NCBI RefSeq assembly: GCF_001831495.1
Contig: NZ_CP017689.1
Span: forward strand, 992,001 to 1,056,000
Source: Thalassotalea crassostreae
Lineage (GTDB): Bacteria; Pseudomonadota; Gammaproteobacteria; Enterobacterales; Alteromonadaceae
Reading direction: 5' to 3'
Length of the DNA: 64,000 nt
Part shown: piece after piece, positions 7,427-16,359 of the stretch
Layout: every line of letters begins with the position of its first letter
Numbering within the stretch: the first letter of the stretch is position 1
Position numbers and translations under genes: made by a program
Notes under the pieces: model-generated
The model's database searches: none
The model's input: only the letters and a program-made list of their open reading frames with translations
Told to the model about the DNA's origin: nothing

Positions 7427-7537
7427 TAACAACACTTTAAGTGATACGTTTAAAGCTTGACTCTTCGGGTTTGGCTCATCTCACTTTGCACACAAGTATA
7501 GCCAAGCTTAGTCCCGCCTCATAACAAAGCGTTGTGT
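7427..7537 (+). other. attC site 4, last site of the array
   Basis: Opens with TAACAAC, closes with GTTGTGT (7531-7537). ACAACACTTT near the left end pairs with AAAGCGTTGT at the right, and TTGGCT (7471-7476) pairs with AGCCAA (7500-7505). It differs in sequence from sites 1-3 but keeps the layout, as is usual for attC sites. It ends 14 bp before the pheA stop codon, so the array abuts core chromosome here. Confidence 0.68.
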
Positions 7538-7551
7538 ATACTTAATAACTA

Positions 7552-8721
7552 CTATTTCACGGGTACATTCGTTGGCTTGATTTGTTCTGTTGCATAACAA
7601 CCAAGCACTTTTATAAAGCGCGTCAGCTCGGTTAATTTGCTAAGACATTCTTGCATTTCCGCTGATTTGAGGTTGGCTTCTAAATCAATATAAAACATTT
7701 CTTCCCAAGGGCGTCCTTGGATCGGTCGAGATTCCAATTTAGTCATGTTTATGCCGTAATCTTTTAAAATCACTAAACATTCCACTAATGCGCCTGGTGT
7801 TTGTCCTGTTGCCAAAATTAAAGTGGTTTTAGCTGGAATTTGCACTGCGACATCGACAGGCTTTCGCGCAACCAAAATAAAGCGGCTGTGATTCTCTGCT
7901 TGATTAGCAATACTTTTCGTTAAAGGTAGTAGATCGTAGAGTTTACCGCCTTCTTCGGAACCTATTACCGCAACATTGGCTGATTGAAGTTCAAGTGCTT
8001 TATGCATTGCTTGTGCGCTAGAATCACAGTATTCAATGCGAATGCCATCTTGTTTATTTAAGAAGTTACTGCATTGTTGAACCGGCTGTGCATGGGCAAA
8101 AATGGTATCAATATCTTCAAGTTTGGTATTCACTGCTGTAAGTAAACAATGATCAATTGGTTGCGATAACTCGCCCACGATTGATAAGTTGGTATTTTGC
8201 AAGAGGTCATAGACTTCATTGATACTACCTGAACTTGTATTTTCTATCGGTAGCATGCCGTAATCTACGGTGCCTGATTCTACCTGCTGTAAAATTTCAG
8301 CAAAACTATCACAGCCAAATTCAATGATTTCTTCGGCACGTCGAGAGAAATAGCGATAACTTGCTAAGTAACTATATGAACCTTTATCTCCTAAAAACGC
8401 TACGCTGACCGTTGGTGTTTTAATGTTTGGGTTTTTAAGTTGCTGCAAATAAGCCTGTTGATTTAAAACCGAGTCTTCAATAATGGTTTGAAAAATATTA
8501 GTAACGTAATGCGCATCTAGGCCTTTTTCTTTGCCAATACTGATGAGACGAACTAGTAGCTCTTGTTCTCTTTGTTGGTCACGAACCGGTCGCACCTGAT
8601 GTGCCTTACTTTTAGCAACATTTAGAGTCAAAGAACGACGCTGTGCAAAAAGGCTTAGTAATTCTTGATCGAGATCGGTAATTTGCTGACGAATAACATT
8701 TAAATCAAGACTATCTTTCAC
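7552..8721 (-). CDS. pheA: Bifunctional chorismate mutase / prephenate dehydratase (P-protein)
   Basis: This 389-residue protein matches the length of E. coli PheA. Residues 1-90 form an AroQ chorismate mutase domain (IRQQITDLDQELLSLFAQRR). Residues about 107-285 form prephenate dehydratase (VAFLGDKGSYSYLA, PIENTSSGSINEVYDLL, and the TRF-like motif as HSRFILVAR). Residues about 300-380 form the ACT regulatory domain, with ESRPIQGRPWEEMFYIDLE, the phenylalanine-binding motif for feedback inhibition. It converts chorismate to phenylpyruvate in the cytoplasm. GGAGAAA precedes the ATG. No Phe-rich leader peptide or clear attenuator was found upstream. Its 3' end borders the cassette array. Confidence 0.96.
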   Translation of the reverse strand: MKDSLDLNVIRQQITDLDQELLSLFAQRRSLTLNVAKSKAHQVRPVRDQQREQELLVRLISIGKEKGLDAHYVTNIFQTIIEDSVLNQQAYLQQLKNPNIKTPTVSVAFLGDKGSYSYLASYRYFSRRAEEIIEFGCDSFAEILQQVESGTVDYGMLPIENTSSGSINEVYDLLQNTNLSIVGELSQPIDHCLLTAVNTKLEDIDTIFAHAQPVQQCSNFLNKQDGIRIEYCDSSAQAMHKALELQSANVAVIGSEEGGKLYDLLPLTKSIANQAENHSRFILVARKPVDVAVQIPAKTTLILATGQTPGALVECLVILKDYGINMTKLESRPIQGRPWEEMFYIDLEANLKSAEMQECLSKLTELTRFIKVLGCYATEQIKPTNVPVK

Positions 8722-8887
8722 ATTTTTCTCCGGGATTATTAACTCGACTATGTCGTCTTTGAGACAATGACTAGGGCTAAATTGTTGGCTTTATAAAATT
8801 CTATGACTAAATGTATGGGGCAGGCTAAAAACTGTCAATCTTTTCTGTTAAAATACCGTCAATTACTCACAATTAGGACCAAGTTTC

Positions 8888-9439
8888 ATGTCTTCATTAC
8901 AAGATCAGTTATTAAAAGCTGGTTTATCGACAAAACAAAAGGCACGTCAAGCCAATAGTGATAAACGTCGAAAGAACAAACAAAAGCGCAGCGGTGTAAA
9001 AGTTGAAGCATCATTGCAAGAAGTAGTAAAACAAGATTTAGCAGCGCAACAAGCTGAAAAAGCGGCAAAAGATAAAGCTTTAAACGAAGAAAAGAAACAG
9101 CAACTTGCGGCAAAAGAATTACATAATCGTATCGTACAAATCCTTACTCATCATCATATTAAAAACACCGATGGTGATATTGAATATAAGTACACCGATA
9201 ATGGCACTGTGAAAAAGCTTTTTATCGATGCGAAAACTCAACGTGCATTGATTAATGGTATTCTTGCTATTTGTGCCATCGATGGTACGAGTTATCTAGT
9301 AACTAACGAAACAGCTGAAAAAATCGAAACATTAGATGCTAGCGCTGTTTTATTAAGTAACGACAAAGTGGTTGATGAGCAAATTGATGAAGATGATCCT
9401 TATGCAGATTATCAGATCCCTGATGACTTAATGTGGTAA
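8888..9439 (+). CDS. DUF2058 family protein (YaiL-like)
   Basis: This 183-residue protein begins MSSLQDQLLKAGLSTKQKA, the hallmark start of the DUF2058/YaiL family, sometimes labelled nucleoprotein or polynucleotide-associated. A long, very basic coiled-coil region (about 15-85, rich in Lys, Gln, Ala and Glu) is followed by a folded C-terminal half ending in an acidic tail (EQIDEDDPYADYQIPDDLMW). The basic coil suggests nucleic-acid contact, but no function is established. It is transcribed divergently from pheA across a 166-bp gap; AGGACC lies just upstream of the ATG. Confidence 0.88.
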   Translation: MSSLQDQLLKAGLSTKQKARQANSDKRRKNKQKRSGVKVEASLQEVVKQDLAAQQAEKAAKDKALNEEKKQQLAAKELHNRIVQILTHHHIKNTDGDIEYKYTDNGTVKKLFIDAKTQRALINGILAICAIDGTSYLVTNETAEKIETLDASAVLLSNDKVVDEQIDEDDPYADYQIPDDLMW

Positions 9440-9574
9440 TACCAACCACTAACCAGCATAAATATCTGCTCATTTTGATTGGTATTTACAAAAAATGTTT
9501 ATGGAGGTCATAATTACGCCGTAATAGCGTGTAATTATCGTCCTATTTTAATTTATTTATATTCGGAAGCACAA

Positions 9575-9940
9575 ATGTTCATAATTAGATTTATCCTTGG
9601 TCAAATCATCTTATTGATTAACTTTTTAACGATGCCAAGATCAGTAAAACGCAATGTTGAAGCTCAACAAAGTATTGACTTAACAACGGCTAAGTTTAGC
9701 TTGTATCAATTACCAGCATGCCCGTTTTGCGTCAAAGTTCGCAGAACCATTAAACGGGAAAACTTAAATATTGAACTACGCAATATTAAACAACAAACTA
9801 ACTTAGATGAGTTAGTTGAGCATGGTGGAAAACGCACTGTACCATGCCTTCGCATTGAACAAGAAGATGGCTCTAGCAAGTGGATGTACGAATCTAAAGA
9901 GATTGTTGCCTACTTAAATCAAGTTGCTAATCCTGCCTAG
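9575..9940 (+). CDS. Membrane-anchored glutaredoxin-like protein
   Basis: This 121-residue protein has an N-terminal hydrophobic segment (MFIIRFILGQIILLINFLTM) followed by a glutaredoxin fold. The redox motif CPFC is in LPACPFCVKVRRT, the cis-proline in RTVPCLRIE, and the glutathione-binding C-terminal segment is YESKEIVAYL. The ATG at 9575 is chosen because GGAAG lies just upstream and the longer reading frame back to 9479 has no family support. The helix would tether the thiol-reducing domain to the inner membrane. It probably reduces protein or glutathione mixed disulfides; its partner is unknown. A strong terminator follows. Confidence 0.85.
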   Translation: MFIIRFILGQIILLINFLTMPRSVKRNVEAQQSIDLTTAKFSLYQLPACPFCVKVRRTIKRENLNIELRNIKQQTNLDELVEHGGKRTVPCLRIEQEDGSSKWMYESKEIVAYLNQVANPA

Positions 9941-9964
9941 AATCAACAACTTTTGAAGATTTAC

Positions 9965-9999
9965 AAAAACCGAATAATGTCATTATTCGGTTTTTTTTG
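9965..9999 (+). terminator. Rho-independent terminator after glutaredoxin gene
   Basis: Stem ACCGAATAATG / CATTATTCGGT with a one-base nominal loop (about three in practice), flanked by A and T tracts. It lies 25 bp after the stop. Confidence 0.88.
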
Positions 10000-10136
10000 T
10001 GAGTTAATTTAGGTAAGTTTGACGTTGTATATCTATCAAAAAATAAAATAGAAATTTATTTGCTGGATCTTCTGTCTATTATTTATAGCAGCAACATAGA
10101 AAAGTCACTATTGGCTATTAGTGCTAAAGGAAAGTT

Positions 10137-11135
10137 ATGATTAAGATAAAGCGCAGTTATGATTTAAGCGAAAACCAAGTTACCGATGAGTCGGTATACA
10201 ATAATCGACGTCAGTTTATTAAACAAATGGGCTTTGTTGGCGCAGGTGCTTTATTAAGCTCTGATCTTTTAGCCGCTAAAATCGCTCATGCTAGATCCGC
10301 TGACGAATATAATCGAAAACCAATTACCTATTCAGCCTCAGCGAATAAAAGTTTAGATAAGCTCACCCCTGAGAATAAGGTTATTACTCATAATAATTTT
10401 TATGAATTTGGATCTCAAAAAGATCAACCTGCCAAACTTGCAAAGGACTTTAACCCTGATCCTTGGCAATTAAAGATAAGTGGAGAGTGTGAAAAACCGT
10501 ATACCTTAGATTATCAGGATTTATTCACCAGTTTTGACATTGAAGAACGAATTTACCGATTGCGCTGTGTAGAAGCGTGGTCAATGGTTATACCGTGGCA
10601 AGGCTTTGAATTAGCCAATTTAATTAAGAAAGCAATGCCAACTTCTAAAGCTAAGTATGTAGCATTTAAAACCCTATACGATCCAAAACGCATGCCAGGA
10701 CAAAAGAGTCGCTATCTAGGCGGAGGTATTAAATACCCTTACGTCGAAGGTTTGCGTATTGATGAAGCAATGAATCCATTAACACTGATGTCTGTAGGTC
10801 TTTATGGTAAAACATTAGCAGGACAAAACGGTGCACCGGTTCGTCTTGTTGTACCATGGAAATATGGCTTCAAAAGCATAAAGTCTATTGTTGAAATTAA
10901 ATTGGTCGAACGCATGCCAGATACTACTTGGAATATATTGGCACCGAATGAATATGGTTTCTATGCTAATGTGAATCCTGAAGTTGATCATCCTCGTTGG
11001 TCCCAAGCAAGTGAGCGCCGACTTACTGGTGGTGGCTTATTTTCACGTAATCGTATTGATACTAAGCTATTCAATGGTTATGGCGAACAAGTTGCTGATA
11101 TGTATCAGGGGATGAATTTAGTTAAAAATTACTAA
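10137..11135 (+). CDS. msrP: Protein-methionine-sulfoxide reductase catalytic subunit MsrP
   Basis: This 332-residue protein is a sulfite-oxidase-type molybdopterin enzyme (YedY/MsrP). A twin-arginine signal ([21 protein letters not shown] at 24-25) exports it folded to the periplasm. The Mo-ligand Cys is in [14 protein letters not shown], and the family motif [24 protein letters not shown] (partly quoted) binds the cofactor region. It repairs oxidised Met in envelope proteins using quinone electrons delivered by MsrQ. The next gene, 21 bp downstream, is msrQ, so the two form an operon. AAAGGAAAG upstream of the ATG supports the start. Confidence 0.96.
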   Translation: MIKIKRSYDLSENQVTDESVYNNRRQFIKQMGFVGAGALLSSDLLAAKIAHARSADEYNRKPITYSASANKSLDKLTPENKVITHNNFYEFGSQKDQPAKLAKDFNPDPWQLKISGECEKPYTLDYQDLFTSFDIEERIYRLRCVEAWSMVIPWQGFELANLIKKAMPTSKAKYVAFKTLYDPKRMPGQKSRYLGGGIKYPYVEGLRIDEAMNPLTLMSVGLYGKTLAGQNGAPVRLVVPWKYGFKSIKSIVEIKLVERMPDTTWNILAPNEYGFYANVNPEVDHPRWSQASERRLTGGGLFSRNRIDTKLFNGYGEQVADMYQGMNLVKNY

Positions 11136-11156
11136 GAATTTAACAAAGCTACATAT

Positions 11157-11759
11157 ATGAAACTTACCCAATCTGATATAGTAATTCTGTGTAAAACATT
11201 GATTCATTGTTTAGCACTTGGTTTTTTAAGTGTTTATTACTATTTGGCGATAATCGATCAACTTGGTGGAGACCCAGTAGAAGCGATAATTCACTTTACC
11301 GGTATTGGTGCCTTGAATTTACTGTTAATTACCTTGCTTGTATCGCCTGTTGCGAAACGGTTGAAACAATCTTGGTTAATGCAGTGTCGACGTTTATTAG
11401 GGTTATACGCGTTTGTTTATGCACTGTGTCATTTAGCTAACTTTATTTTCTTTGAATTACAGTTTGATTTTTCCTTGTTGGTTGCTGAAATCATAGAGCG
11501 GCCTTATATCACTGTGGGCATGGCTGCGTTTGTGATCATTTTATTGCTCGCCCTTACTTCTCCGAAAATAGTGCAACGTAAAATGAAACGTAACTGGCAG
11601 AAGTTACATAACTTCAATTACATACTTGTGGTTTTGGTATGCATTCACTTCTATTGGTCGGTTAAGTCTGAGATTATCGAGCCATCAATTTACATTATTG
11701 TAAGCGCATTTTTACTGTATTTACGCCGAGATAAAATCAAGCGTTGGTTAAAACCTTAA
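11157..11759 (+). CDS. msrQ: Heme-binding membrane subunit MsrQ
   Basis: This 200-residue integral membrane protein of the ferric-reductase-like fold has about six helices. Histidines expected to ligate b-type heme are visible in LCHLANF (about residue 90), KLHNFNY (about 150) and CIHFYWS (about 163). It takes electrons from quinol, or flavin reductase by some reports, to periplasmic MsrP. It is co-transcribed with msrP. Length and spacing match the E. coli yedYZ pair. Confidence 0.94.
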   Translation: MKLTQSDIVILCKTLIHCLALGFLSVYYYLAIIDQLGGDPVEAIIHFTGIGALNLLLITLLVSPVAKRLKQSWLMQCRRLLGLYAFVYALCHLANFIFFELQFDFSLLVAEIIERPYITVGMAAFVIILLLALTSPKIVQRKMKRNWQKLHNFNYILVVLVCIHFYWSVKSEIIEPSIYIIVSAFLLYLRRDKIKRWLKP

Positions 11760-11807
11760 TCCTTGCTAAAGTTCTATCATTAACTCAATGTTCCCTCAAA
11801 CGAGAAT

Positions 11808-12677
11808 ATGGACGAACCCCAGACAGTGCGAGAAATTCACCTAAACATTACTGATGGCGATAAAAATGTCGTGGCTTTGTTGAGTGACGCTGCTAAATTA
11901 TCTCATCAAGAGATCAAGCAAGCGATGCAAAAAGGCTGTGTTTGGCATACACGCAACAAACACACACAACGTTTGCGTCGAAGTAAAAAGGCGCTAAATA
12001 TCGGTGATGAAATCCATATGTATCATAACCCCGATATTTTAAATCAGTCTGTTCAAGCGGCGCAATTATTGAAAGACGAGGGCGATTACAGCGTCTGGTA
12101 TAAGCCTTATGGTATGTTGTGCCAAGGTTCAAAATGGAGCGATCATACAACCATTAATCGATTCGTTGGAACCAACTTAAAACCGCAGCGTCCGGCGTTT
12201 TTAGTGCACAGATTAGATAGAGCAACTACCGGTGTTATGGTAATTGCCCATAGTAAACACAAAGCGCGTTTTTTAGCGCAAGCGTTCGAGCAGCGTCAGA
12301 CTGAAAAATACTATCAAGCTATTGTTCATGGTAAATTTGAGCACAGCGAAAACCCGTTAACGATTGACTTGGATATTGATAGCAAGAAAGCCGTTAGCCA
12401 TGTGCGCCTGATTAGTTTTGATATGAACGCCAATTGTTCTTTAGTTGAAGTGAAAATAGACACTGGCAGAAAACACCAAATCCGAAAACACCTTGCTGCA
12501 ATCGACTTTCCCATTGTTGGTGACCGTTTGCATGGCATCGCCGATAACGATGAAGAAAAAGATCTACAGTTATGTGCAATCAACTTAACCGTACCGAGTG
12601 AAAATAGCTCTGAACCGATATCTTATCGCTTACCAGAGCAATTTTGCTTACAACTTGATGACGCTAACATTAACTAA
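11808..12677 (+). CDS. RluA-family RNA pseudouridine synthase
   Basis: This 289-residue protein has an N-terminal S4-like part (about 1-75, basic) and then the catalytic domain with HRLDRATTGVMVIA, where the Asp is the nucleophile. KYYQAIVHG, LVEVKIDTGRKHQIRKH and FPIVGDRLHG follow, the standard RluA/RsuA superfamily motifs. It isomerises uridine in rRNA or tRNA. The precise target cannot be told, although the layout resembles the RluA/TruC groups. Its 3' end overlaps the convergent methionine gamma-lyase gene by 8 bp, so read-through would produce antisense RNA. Confidence 0.88.
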   Translation: MDEPQTVREIHLNITDGDKNVVALLSDAAKLSHQEIKQAMQKGCVWHTRNKHTQRLRRSKKALNIGDEIHMYHNPDILNQSVQAAQLLKDEGDYSVWYKPYGMLCQGSKWSDHTTINRFVGTNLKPQRPAFLVHRLDRATTGVMVIAHSKHKARFLAQAFEQRQTEKYYQAIVHGKFEHSENPLTIDLDIDSKKAVSHVRLISFDMNANCSLVEVKIDTGRKHQIRKHLAAIDFPIVGDRLHGIADNDEEKDLQLCAINLTVPSENSSEPISYRLPEQFCLQLDDANIN

Positions 12678-13902
12678 AATTCACCACCTTATTGGATTGC
12701 GAGGCAGGGCGATTGACAGACCTGATTGAATTAAGCGCCTGCTCTAAATCACTAATAATGTCATTTACATTTTCTAATCCAACGGAAATTCGAATAAGGC
12801 CATCGCTAATGCCTGCGTCTAATCGTTCTTCTTGGCTATAAGGTGAATGCGTCATTGAAGCAGGGTGCTGAATAAGTGACTCAGCGTCGCCTAAGCTCAC
12901 GGCGATACTAAATAATTTCATTTGGTTAATCAGTTTAGCGCCATCATTAATATCTCCCTTAATTTCAAATGCAATGACGCCACCAGCGTCGCGCATTTGT
13001 TTGCCGATATACTTGTAGCCGCTATGAGTTTTTAAACCAGGGTAGAATACCTGGCTTACAAGTGCATGGCTTTGCAAATACTCTGCAACAACTTGTGCGC
13101 TTTGACAGTGTCGTTCCATGCGAATTGGCAATGTTTTCATACCTCGTAATATTAACCAAGCGTCATGTGGGCTTATGGTTGCACCGATGTCTTTTAATAC
13201 CGTGAGTTTTATGTGATTGATCATCTCTGCGCTACCACAAACAATGCCTGCAACAACGTCACCATGGCCATTTAAATATTTAGTCGCACTATGAATGACA
13301 ATATCGATATCAAACTCTACTGGTCGCTGCAGAATTGGTGTTAAAAAGGTATTATCGACAATTGAAATAAGGTTATGTTCTTTACTTATTTTACCTATCA
13401 TTTCCAAATCAATGACGACTAAATTAGGGTTTATTGGCGTTTCGAGAAAAATCACTTTTGTATTTGCTTGCAGCGCTGCTTCAATATTTTTAATATCACT
13501 CATGTCGACAAAACTTACTTCAACACCAAACCGTGTTAATTGATGGGCCATTAAGGCATATGAACAACCATAAACGGCTTTCGATGCGATTAAATGATCA
13601 CCCGCTGACAAGTTTGCCATTAAGGCGGCCGACACTGCTGCCATACCTGTCGCAGTGGCTGCTGCATCTTCCATACCTTCTAAAGCTGCCATTCGTTGTT
13701 CAAGTTGGCGGGTCGTTGGGTTACCTAAACGGGTATATATATATCCTTCTTGATCACCAGAAAACCTATCTGCTCCTTGTTTCGCATTATCGAATATAAA
13801 CGTCGATGTTTGATATAGCGGCGTTGCTAGCGAACCAAATTGCTCGTCGTTAATACGACCTGCATGAATTGCCTGAGTGTCGATGTGGCTGTTATCTTTC
13901 AT
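12670..13902 (-). CDS. megL: Methionine gamma-lyase (Cys/Met metabolism PLP enzyme)
   Basis: This 410-residue fold-type I PLP enzyme carries the PLP Lys in HSATKYLNGHGD, the YTRLGNPT motif giving Tyr/Arg for the phosphate, and KAVYGCSYALM. The Tyr and Cys of that last motif match the Cys typical of methionine gamma-lyase, whereas cystathionine enzymes usually have another residue. It would split methionine to methanethiol, ammonia and 2-oxobutyrate. The ATG at 13902 is chosen over the longer frame to 13992 because AAGAGT lies upstream and family alignments start at MKDNSHIDTQAIHAG. It diverges from a TyrR-like regulator across palindromic operators. Cystathionine lyase activity cannot be excluded. 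Confidence 0.85.
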   Translation of the reverse strand: MKDNSHIDTQAIHAGRINDEQFGSLATPLYQTSTFIFDNAKQGADRFSGDQEGYIYTRLGNPTTRQLEQRMAALEGMEDAAATATGMAAVSAALMANLSAGDHLIASKAVYGCSYALMAHQLTRFGVEVSFVDMSDIKNIEAALQANTKVIFLETPINPNLVVIDLEMIGKISKEHNLISIVDNTFLTPILQRPVEFDIDIVIHSATKYLNGHGDVVAGIVCGSAEMINHIKLTVLKDIGATISPHDAWLILRGMKTLPIRMERHCQSAQVVAEYLQSHALVSQVFYPGLKTHSGYKYIGKQMRDAGGVIAFEIKGDINDGAKLINQMKLFSIAVSLGDAESLIQHPASMTHSPYSQEERLDAGISDGLIRISVGLENVNDIISDLEQALNSIRSVNRPASQSNKVVNFS

Positions 13903-14020
13903 AGTAGACTCTTTATTAATTAATTTTATTCGGTGAGTAATTACTGAATAATAAGCAAGTCTCTTGCCATCTATTAAGTTGTTATTTATCAATAACTTAA
14001 TCTTTTTCCTCTAATTGTTG

Positions 14021-14038
14021 TGTAATATTTTTATTACG
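14021..14038 (+). promoter_or_regulatory. TyrR-box-like operator A
   Basis: TGTAATATTTTTATTACG: GTAAT-N6-ATTAC, the same spacing as TyrR boxes (TGTAAA-N6-TTTACA). It sits 119 bp upstream of the megL start and 155 bp from the regulator start. Confidence 0.6.
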
Positions 14039-14111
14039 TATTGAGTGTCGAATGATTAAAAATGCGAATAAAAAATACTAGTTGCCATTAAAGTCGTGTT
14101 ATTTTACTTGG

Positions 14112-14147
14112 TGTAATAAATATATTACGATGTACAAAATATATTAC
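14112..14147 (+). promoter_or_regulatory. TyrR-box-like operators B and C (tandem)
   Basis: Site B is GTAAT-AAATAT-ATTAC (14113-14128, counted without flanks). Site C is GTACA-AAATAT-ATTAC (14132-14147). They are exactly 19 bp apart and share the same core AAATAT-ATTAC. They lie 46 bp upstream of the regulator start, a position suited to autoregulation. Binding by the neighbouring TyrR-like protein is inferred. Confidence 0.6.
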
Positions 14148-14192
14148 GGTGTATGATGTGCTATTTACTAATAGCCTTTAATAGGAAAAGTA

Positions 14193-15734
14193 ATGAGACT
14201 CGAAATTTCGACACAAGATAGGGTTGGAATGACACAAGAAATTCTTGCGGTCTTTGCTCATCATCGCTGGGATATTTCAGCGATGGAGGTGAGTCAATAT
14301 CATGTATACCTGCAGCTACCAAATAAACAAATCGAAGTATCTGAAATCGCCACTAAGCTAAACTCAGTGAGTGGTGTTGAAGCGATAAAGGTTATTGAGT
14401 TGCTTCCAGGTGAGCGCAAATCTCAACAGCTCGAAGTTCTTTTGGCTAAGATACCAGAGCCGATCATAGATATAGATAAAAATGGCTTTATTCTTACTGC
14501 TAACCTAACCGCCTGTGATGCATTAAATATGGATGCAAACGAGGTTATAGGGAAACCGTTAAATCATTTTATTAAGCAACGATTGCGTATTTACTTAAGT
14601 GGTCAAGCCGCAACGCAAGAAGTCACTTTCGCTAGCAAGCAATATTACGCTGACATTACCCCGATAAAATCTGTAGGCGCTAATGACGGGGCTATAAACG
14701 GCGCGATTATCGTACTACGTAGCTTAGAAAATGTTGGGCGACATTTGTCACATTATCAAACTGGGCATTCTCACGGGTTCGATTCTATCATTGGAACATC
14801 ACCAGCCATTGAACAGCTTAAGCAACAAACGAAACGTTTCGCTAGTTTAGAGCTACCCGTACTTATTACTGGTGAGACAGGGACCGGGAAGGAGCTTTTA
14901 GCACAAGCCTTGCATGATAATGGTAATCGTTCGGGCAAACCTTTCTTAGCAATTAATTGTGCATCGTTACCAGAGCATTTACTCGAGTCTGAATTATTTG
15001 GTTATGAATCTGGTGCATTTACCGGTGCTCGCAGTGCCGGTAAGCCAGGCTTATTTGAGCTTGCTGATGGCGGTACAATATTCTTAGATGAGATTGCTGA
15101 AATGCCAGTGTATTTGCAGGCAAAATTACTTCGCTTTCTCGAAGATTATAAATTGCGCCGTTTAGGCGGACTTACCGATAGAAAAGTCGATATAAGAATT
15201 ATTAGTGCAACCCATCAACCGCTCGTTGAAAAAGTACAGGCAAAGCTTTTTCGAGAAGATCTATATTATCGGTTAAACGTATTAAATTTGCAGTTGCCAT
15301 CATTAAAACACCGCAAAGAAGACATCCCGTTGCTGACGGCCCACTTTATTTCCAATGCAGCGAAACAGGTAAATTTGCAGCATGTAAACTTGTCACCAGA
15401 GGCGTTACAGAAAATTATTGATTATGCATGGCCCGGTAATGTTAGGCAGTTACAAAACATTCTTTTTCGCGTCGTAGCATTGGCACAAACTGACGAAATT
15501 TCAGCGGAAGAAGTGGAATTTGATGATAAAGCCATTATTGACTTTCAGAATAATGAGCTGAACTCGATTGATGGCTTAAACTGGCAACAAGCGCAGCAAC
15601 AATTTGAGCAAACGCTATTACGCAGTTTGTATCCTTTGTACCCATCGACGAGAAAGTTAGCTCAACGTTTGCAGGTATCTCATAATAAAATTGCGATGAA
15701 GCTTCGCCAATATGACATAGTCGCCACCGTCTAA
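14193..15734 (+). CDS. tyrR: TyrR-like sigma-54-type transcriptional regulator
   Basis: This 513-residue protein has an ACT domain (1-75, MRLEISTQDRVGMTQEIL), a PAS domain (about 80-190, IPEPIIDIDKNGFI) and an AAA+ domain (about 200-430). The AAA+ domain has Walker A GETGTGKE near 226, GESGAFTGAR-type loop (as YESGAFTGAR) near 274, and Walker B GGTIFLDEIAEM. A TyrR-type helix-turn-helix lies at the end (STRKLAQRLQVSHNKIAMKL). The intact GAFTGA loop implies that it can contact sigma-54; E. coli TyrR lacks this loop and works with sigma-70. The ACT domain should sense aromatic or other amino acids. Its likely targets are its own promoter and megL, across the operators at 14021-14147. Confidence 0.9.
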   Translation: MRLEISTQDRVGMTQEILAVFAHHRWDISAMEVSQYHVYLQLPNKQIEVSEIATKLNSVSGVEAIKVIELLPGERKSQQLEVLLAKIPEPIIDIDKNGFILTANLTACDALNMDANEVIGKPLNHFIKQRLRIYLSGQAATQEVTFASKQYYADITPIKSVGANDGAINGAIIVLRSLENVGRHLSHYQTGHSHGFDSIIGTSPAIEQLKQQTKRFASLELPVLITGETGTGKELLAQALHDNGNRSGKPFLAINCASLPEHLLESELFGYESGAFTGARSAGKPGLFELADGGTIFLDEIAEMPVYLQAKLLRFLEDYKLRRLGGLTDRKVDIRIISATHQPLVEKVQAKLFREDLYYRLNVLNLQLPSLKHRKEDIPLLTAHFISNAAKQVNLQHVNLSPEALQKIIDYAWPGNVRQLQNILFRVVALAQTDEISAEEVEFDDKAIIDFQNNELNSIDGLNWQQAQQQFEQTLLRSLYPLYPSTRKLAQRLQVSHNKIAMKLRQYDIVATV

Positions 15735-15788
15735 CATAGCGGCTGAGAATAATTAAACTGGATTTATTGAGGCAATAATCAGCGAAAA

Positions 15789-15819
15789 AAAGCACATAAC
15801 AAAAATGTTATGTGCTTAT
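15789..15819. terminator. Bidirectional terminator between tyrR and slyD
   Basis: AGCACATAACA-AAAA-TGTTATGTGCT with an A-run on the left and a T-rich right side, lying between converging genes. It can serve tyrR (+) and slyD (-). Confidence 0.82.
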
Positions 15820-15842
15820 TATAATAGAAAGATATTTAGATA

Positions 15843-16331
15843 TTAGTGGTTATGACCACATCCGCCTTCACCGTGCACATGGCCGTGTTGAATCTCTTCT
15901 TCGGTCGCATCACGCACTTCTAAGATTTCAACTTCAAATTTTAAATCGATACCCGCTAAAGGATGATTACCATCAACAGTAATTTCATCTTCATCAACAC
16001 CTATAACGATCACTGTTTGTTCACCTTCATCTGTTTGAGCACGCAATTGCATGCCAACATCTAAGTCTTCAATACCTTGAAACATTTCTTTTGGAACAGT
16101 TTGTACAAAGCCGTCGTGTCGTTCGCCGTAACCGTCTGCTGCAGCAACGTCAGCGACAAATTTATCGCCCACTTTTTTACCATTTAATTCGCTTTCTAAT
16201 CCAGGGATCAAGAAACCATTGCCATGGATAAACGCAAGTGGCTTGTGATCGTAAGAGCTGTCGATTAGGTTTTCTTCGCTGTCCATTACGGCGTAGTGCA
16301 TTACGACAACTTTGTTATTTTCAATATTCAT
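15843..16331 (-). CDS. slyD: FKBP-type peptidyl-prolyl isomerase SlyD
   Basis: This 162-residue protein has an FKBP domain interrupted by the chaperone insert-in-flap (VAAADGYGERHDGFVQTVP). DGNHPLAGIDLKFEVEIL marks the return to the FKBP fold. The C-terminal tail GHVHGEGGCGHNH is His/Cys-rich and should bind nickel or zinc, though it is shorter than in E. coli SlyD. It acts as a cytoplasmic prolyl isomerase and chaperone, with a role in metal delivery to hydrogenase where present. It lies 28 bp after ygfZ in the same direction, so the two may be co-transcribed. Confidence 0.94.
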   Translation of the reverse strand: MNIENNKVVVMHYAVMDSEENLIDSSYDHKPLAFIHGNGFLIPGLESELNGKKVGDKFVADVAAADGYGERHDGFVQTVPKEMFQGIEDLDVGMQLRAQTDEGEQTVIVIGVDEDEITVDGNHPLAGIDLKFEVEILEVRDATEEEIQHGHVHGEGGCGHNH

Positions 16332-16359
16332 ATATTTTCCAAGAGGTAGTTAAAATGTT

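Noticed and set aside
8722..8887. Phenylalanine leader peptide and attenuator before pheA
   Set aside because: I looked for a Phe-rich short ORF and a terminator hairpin on the minus strand and found neither clearly.
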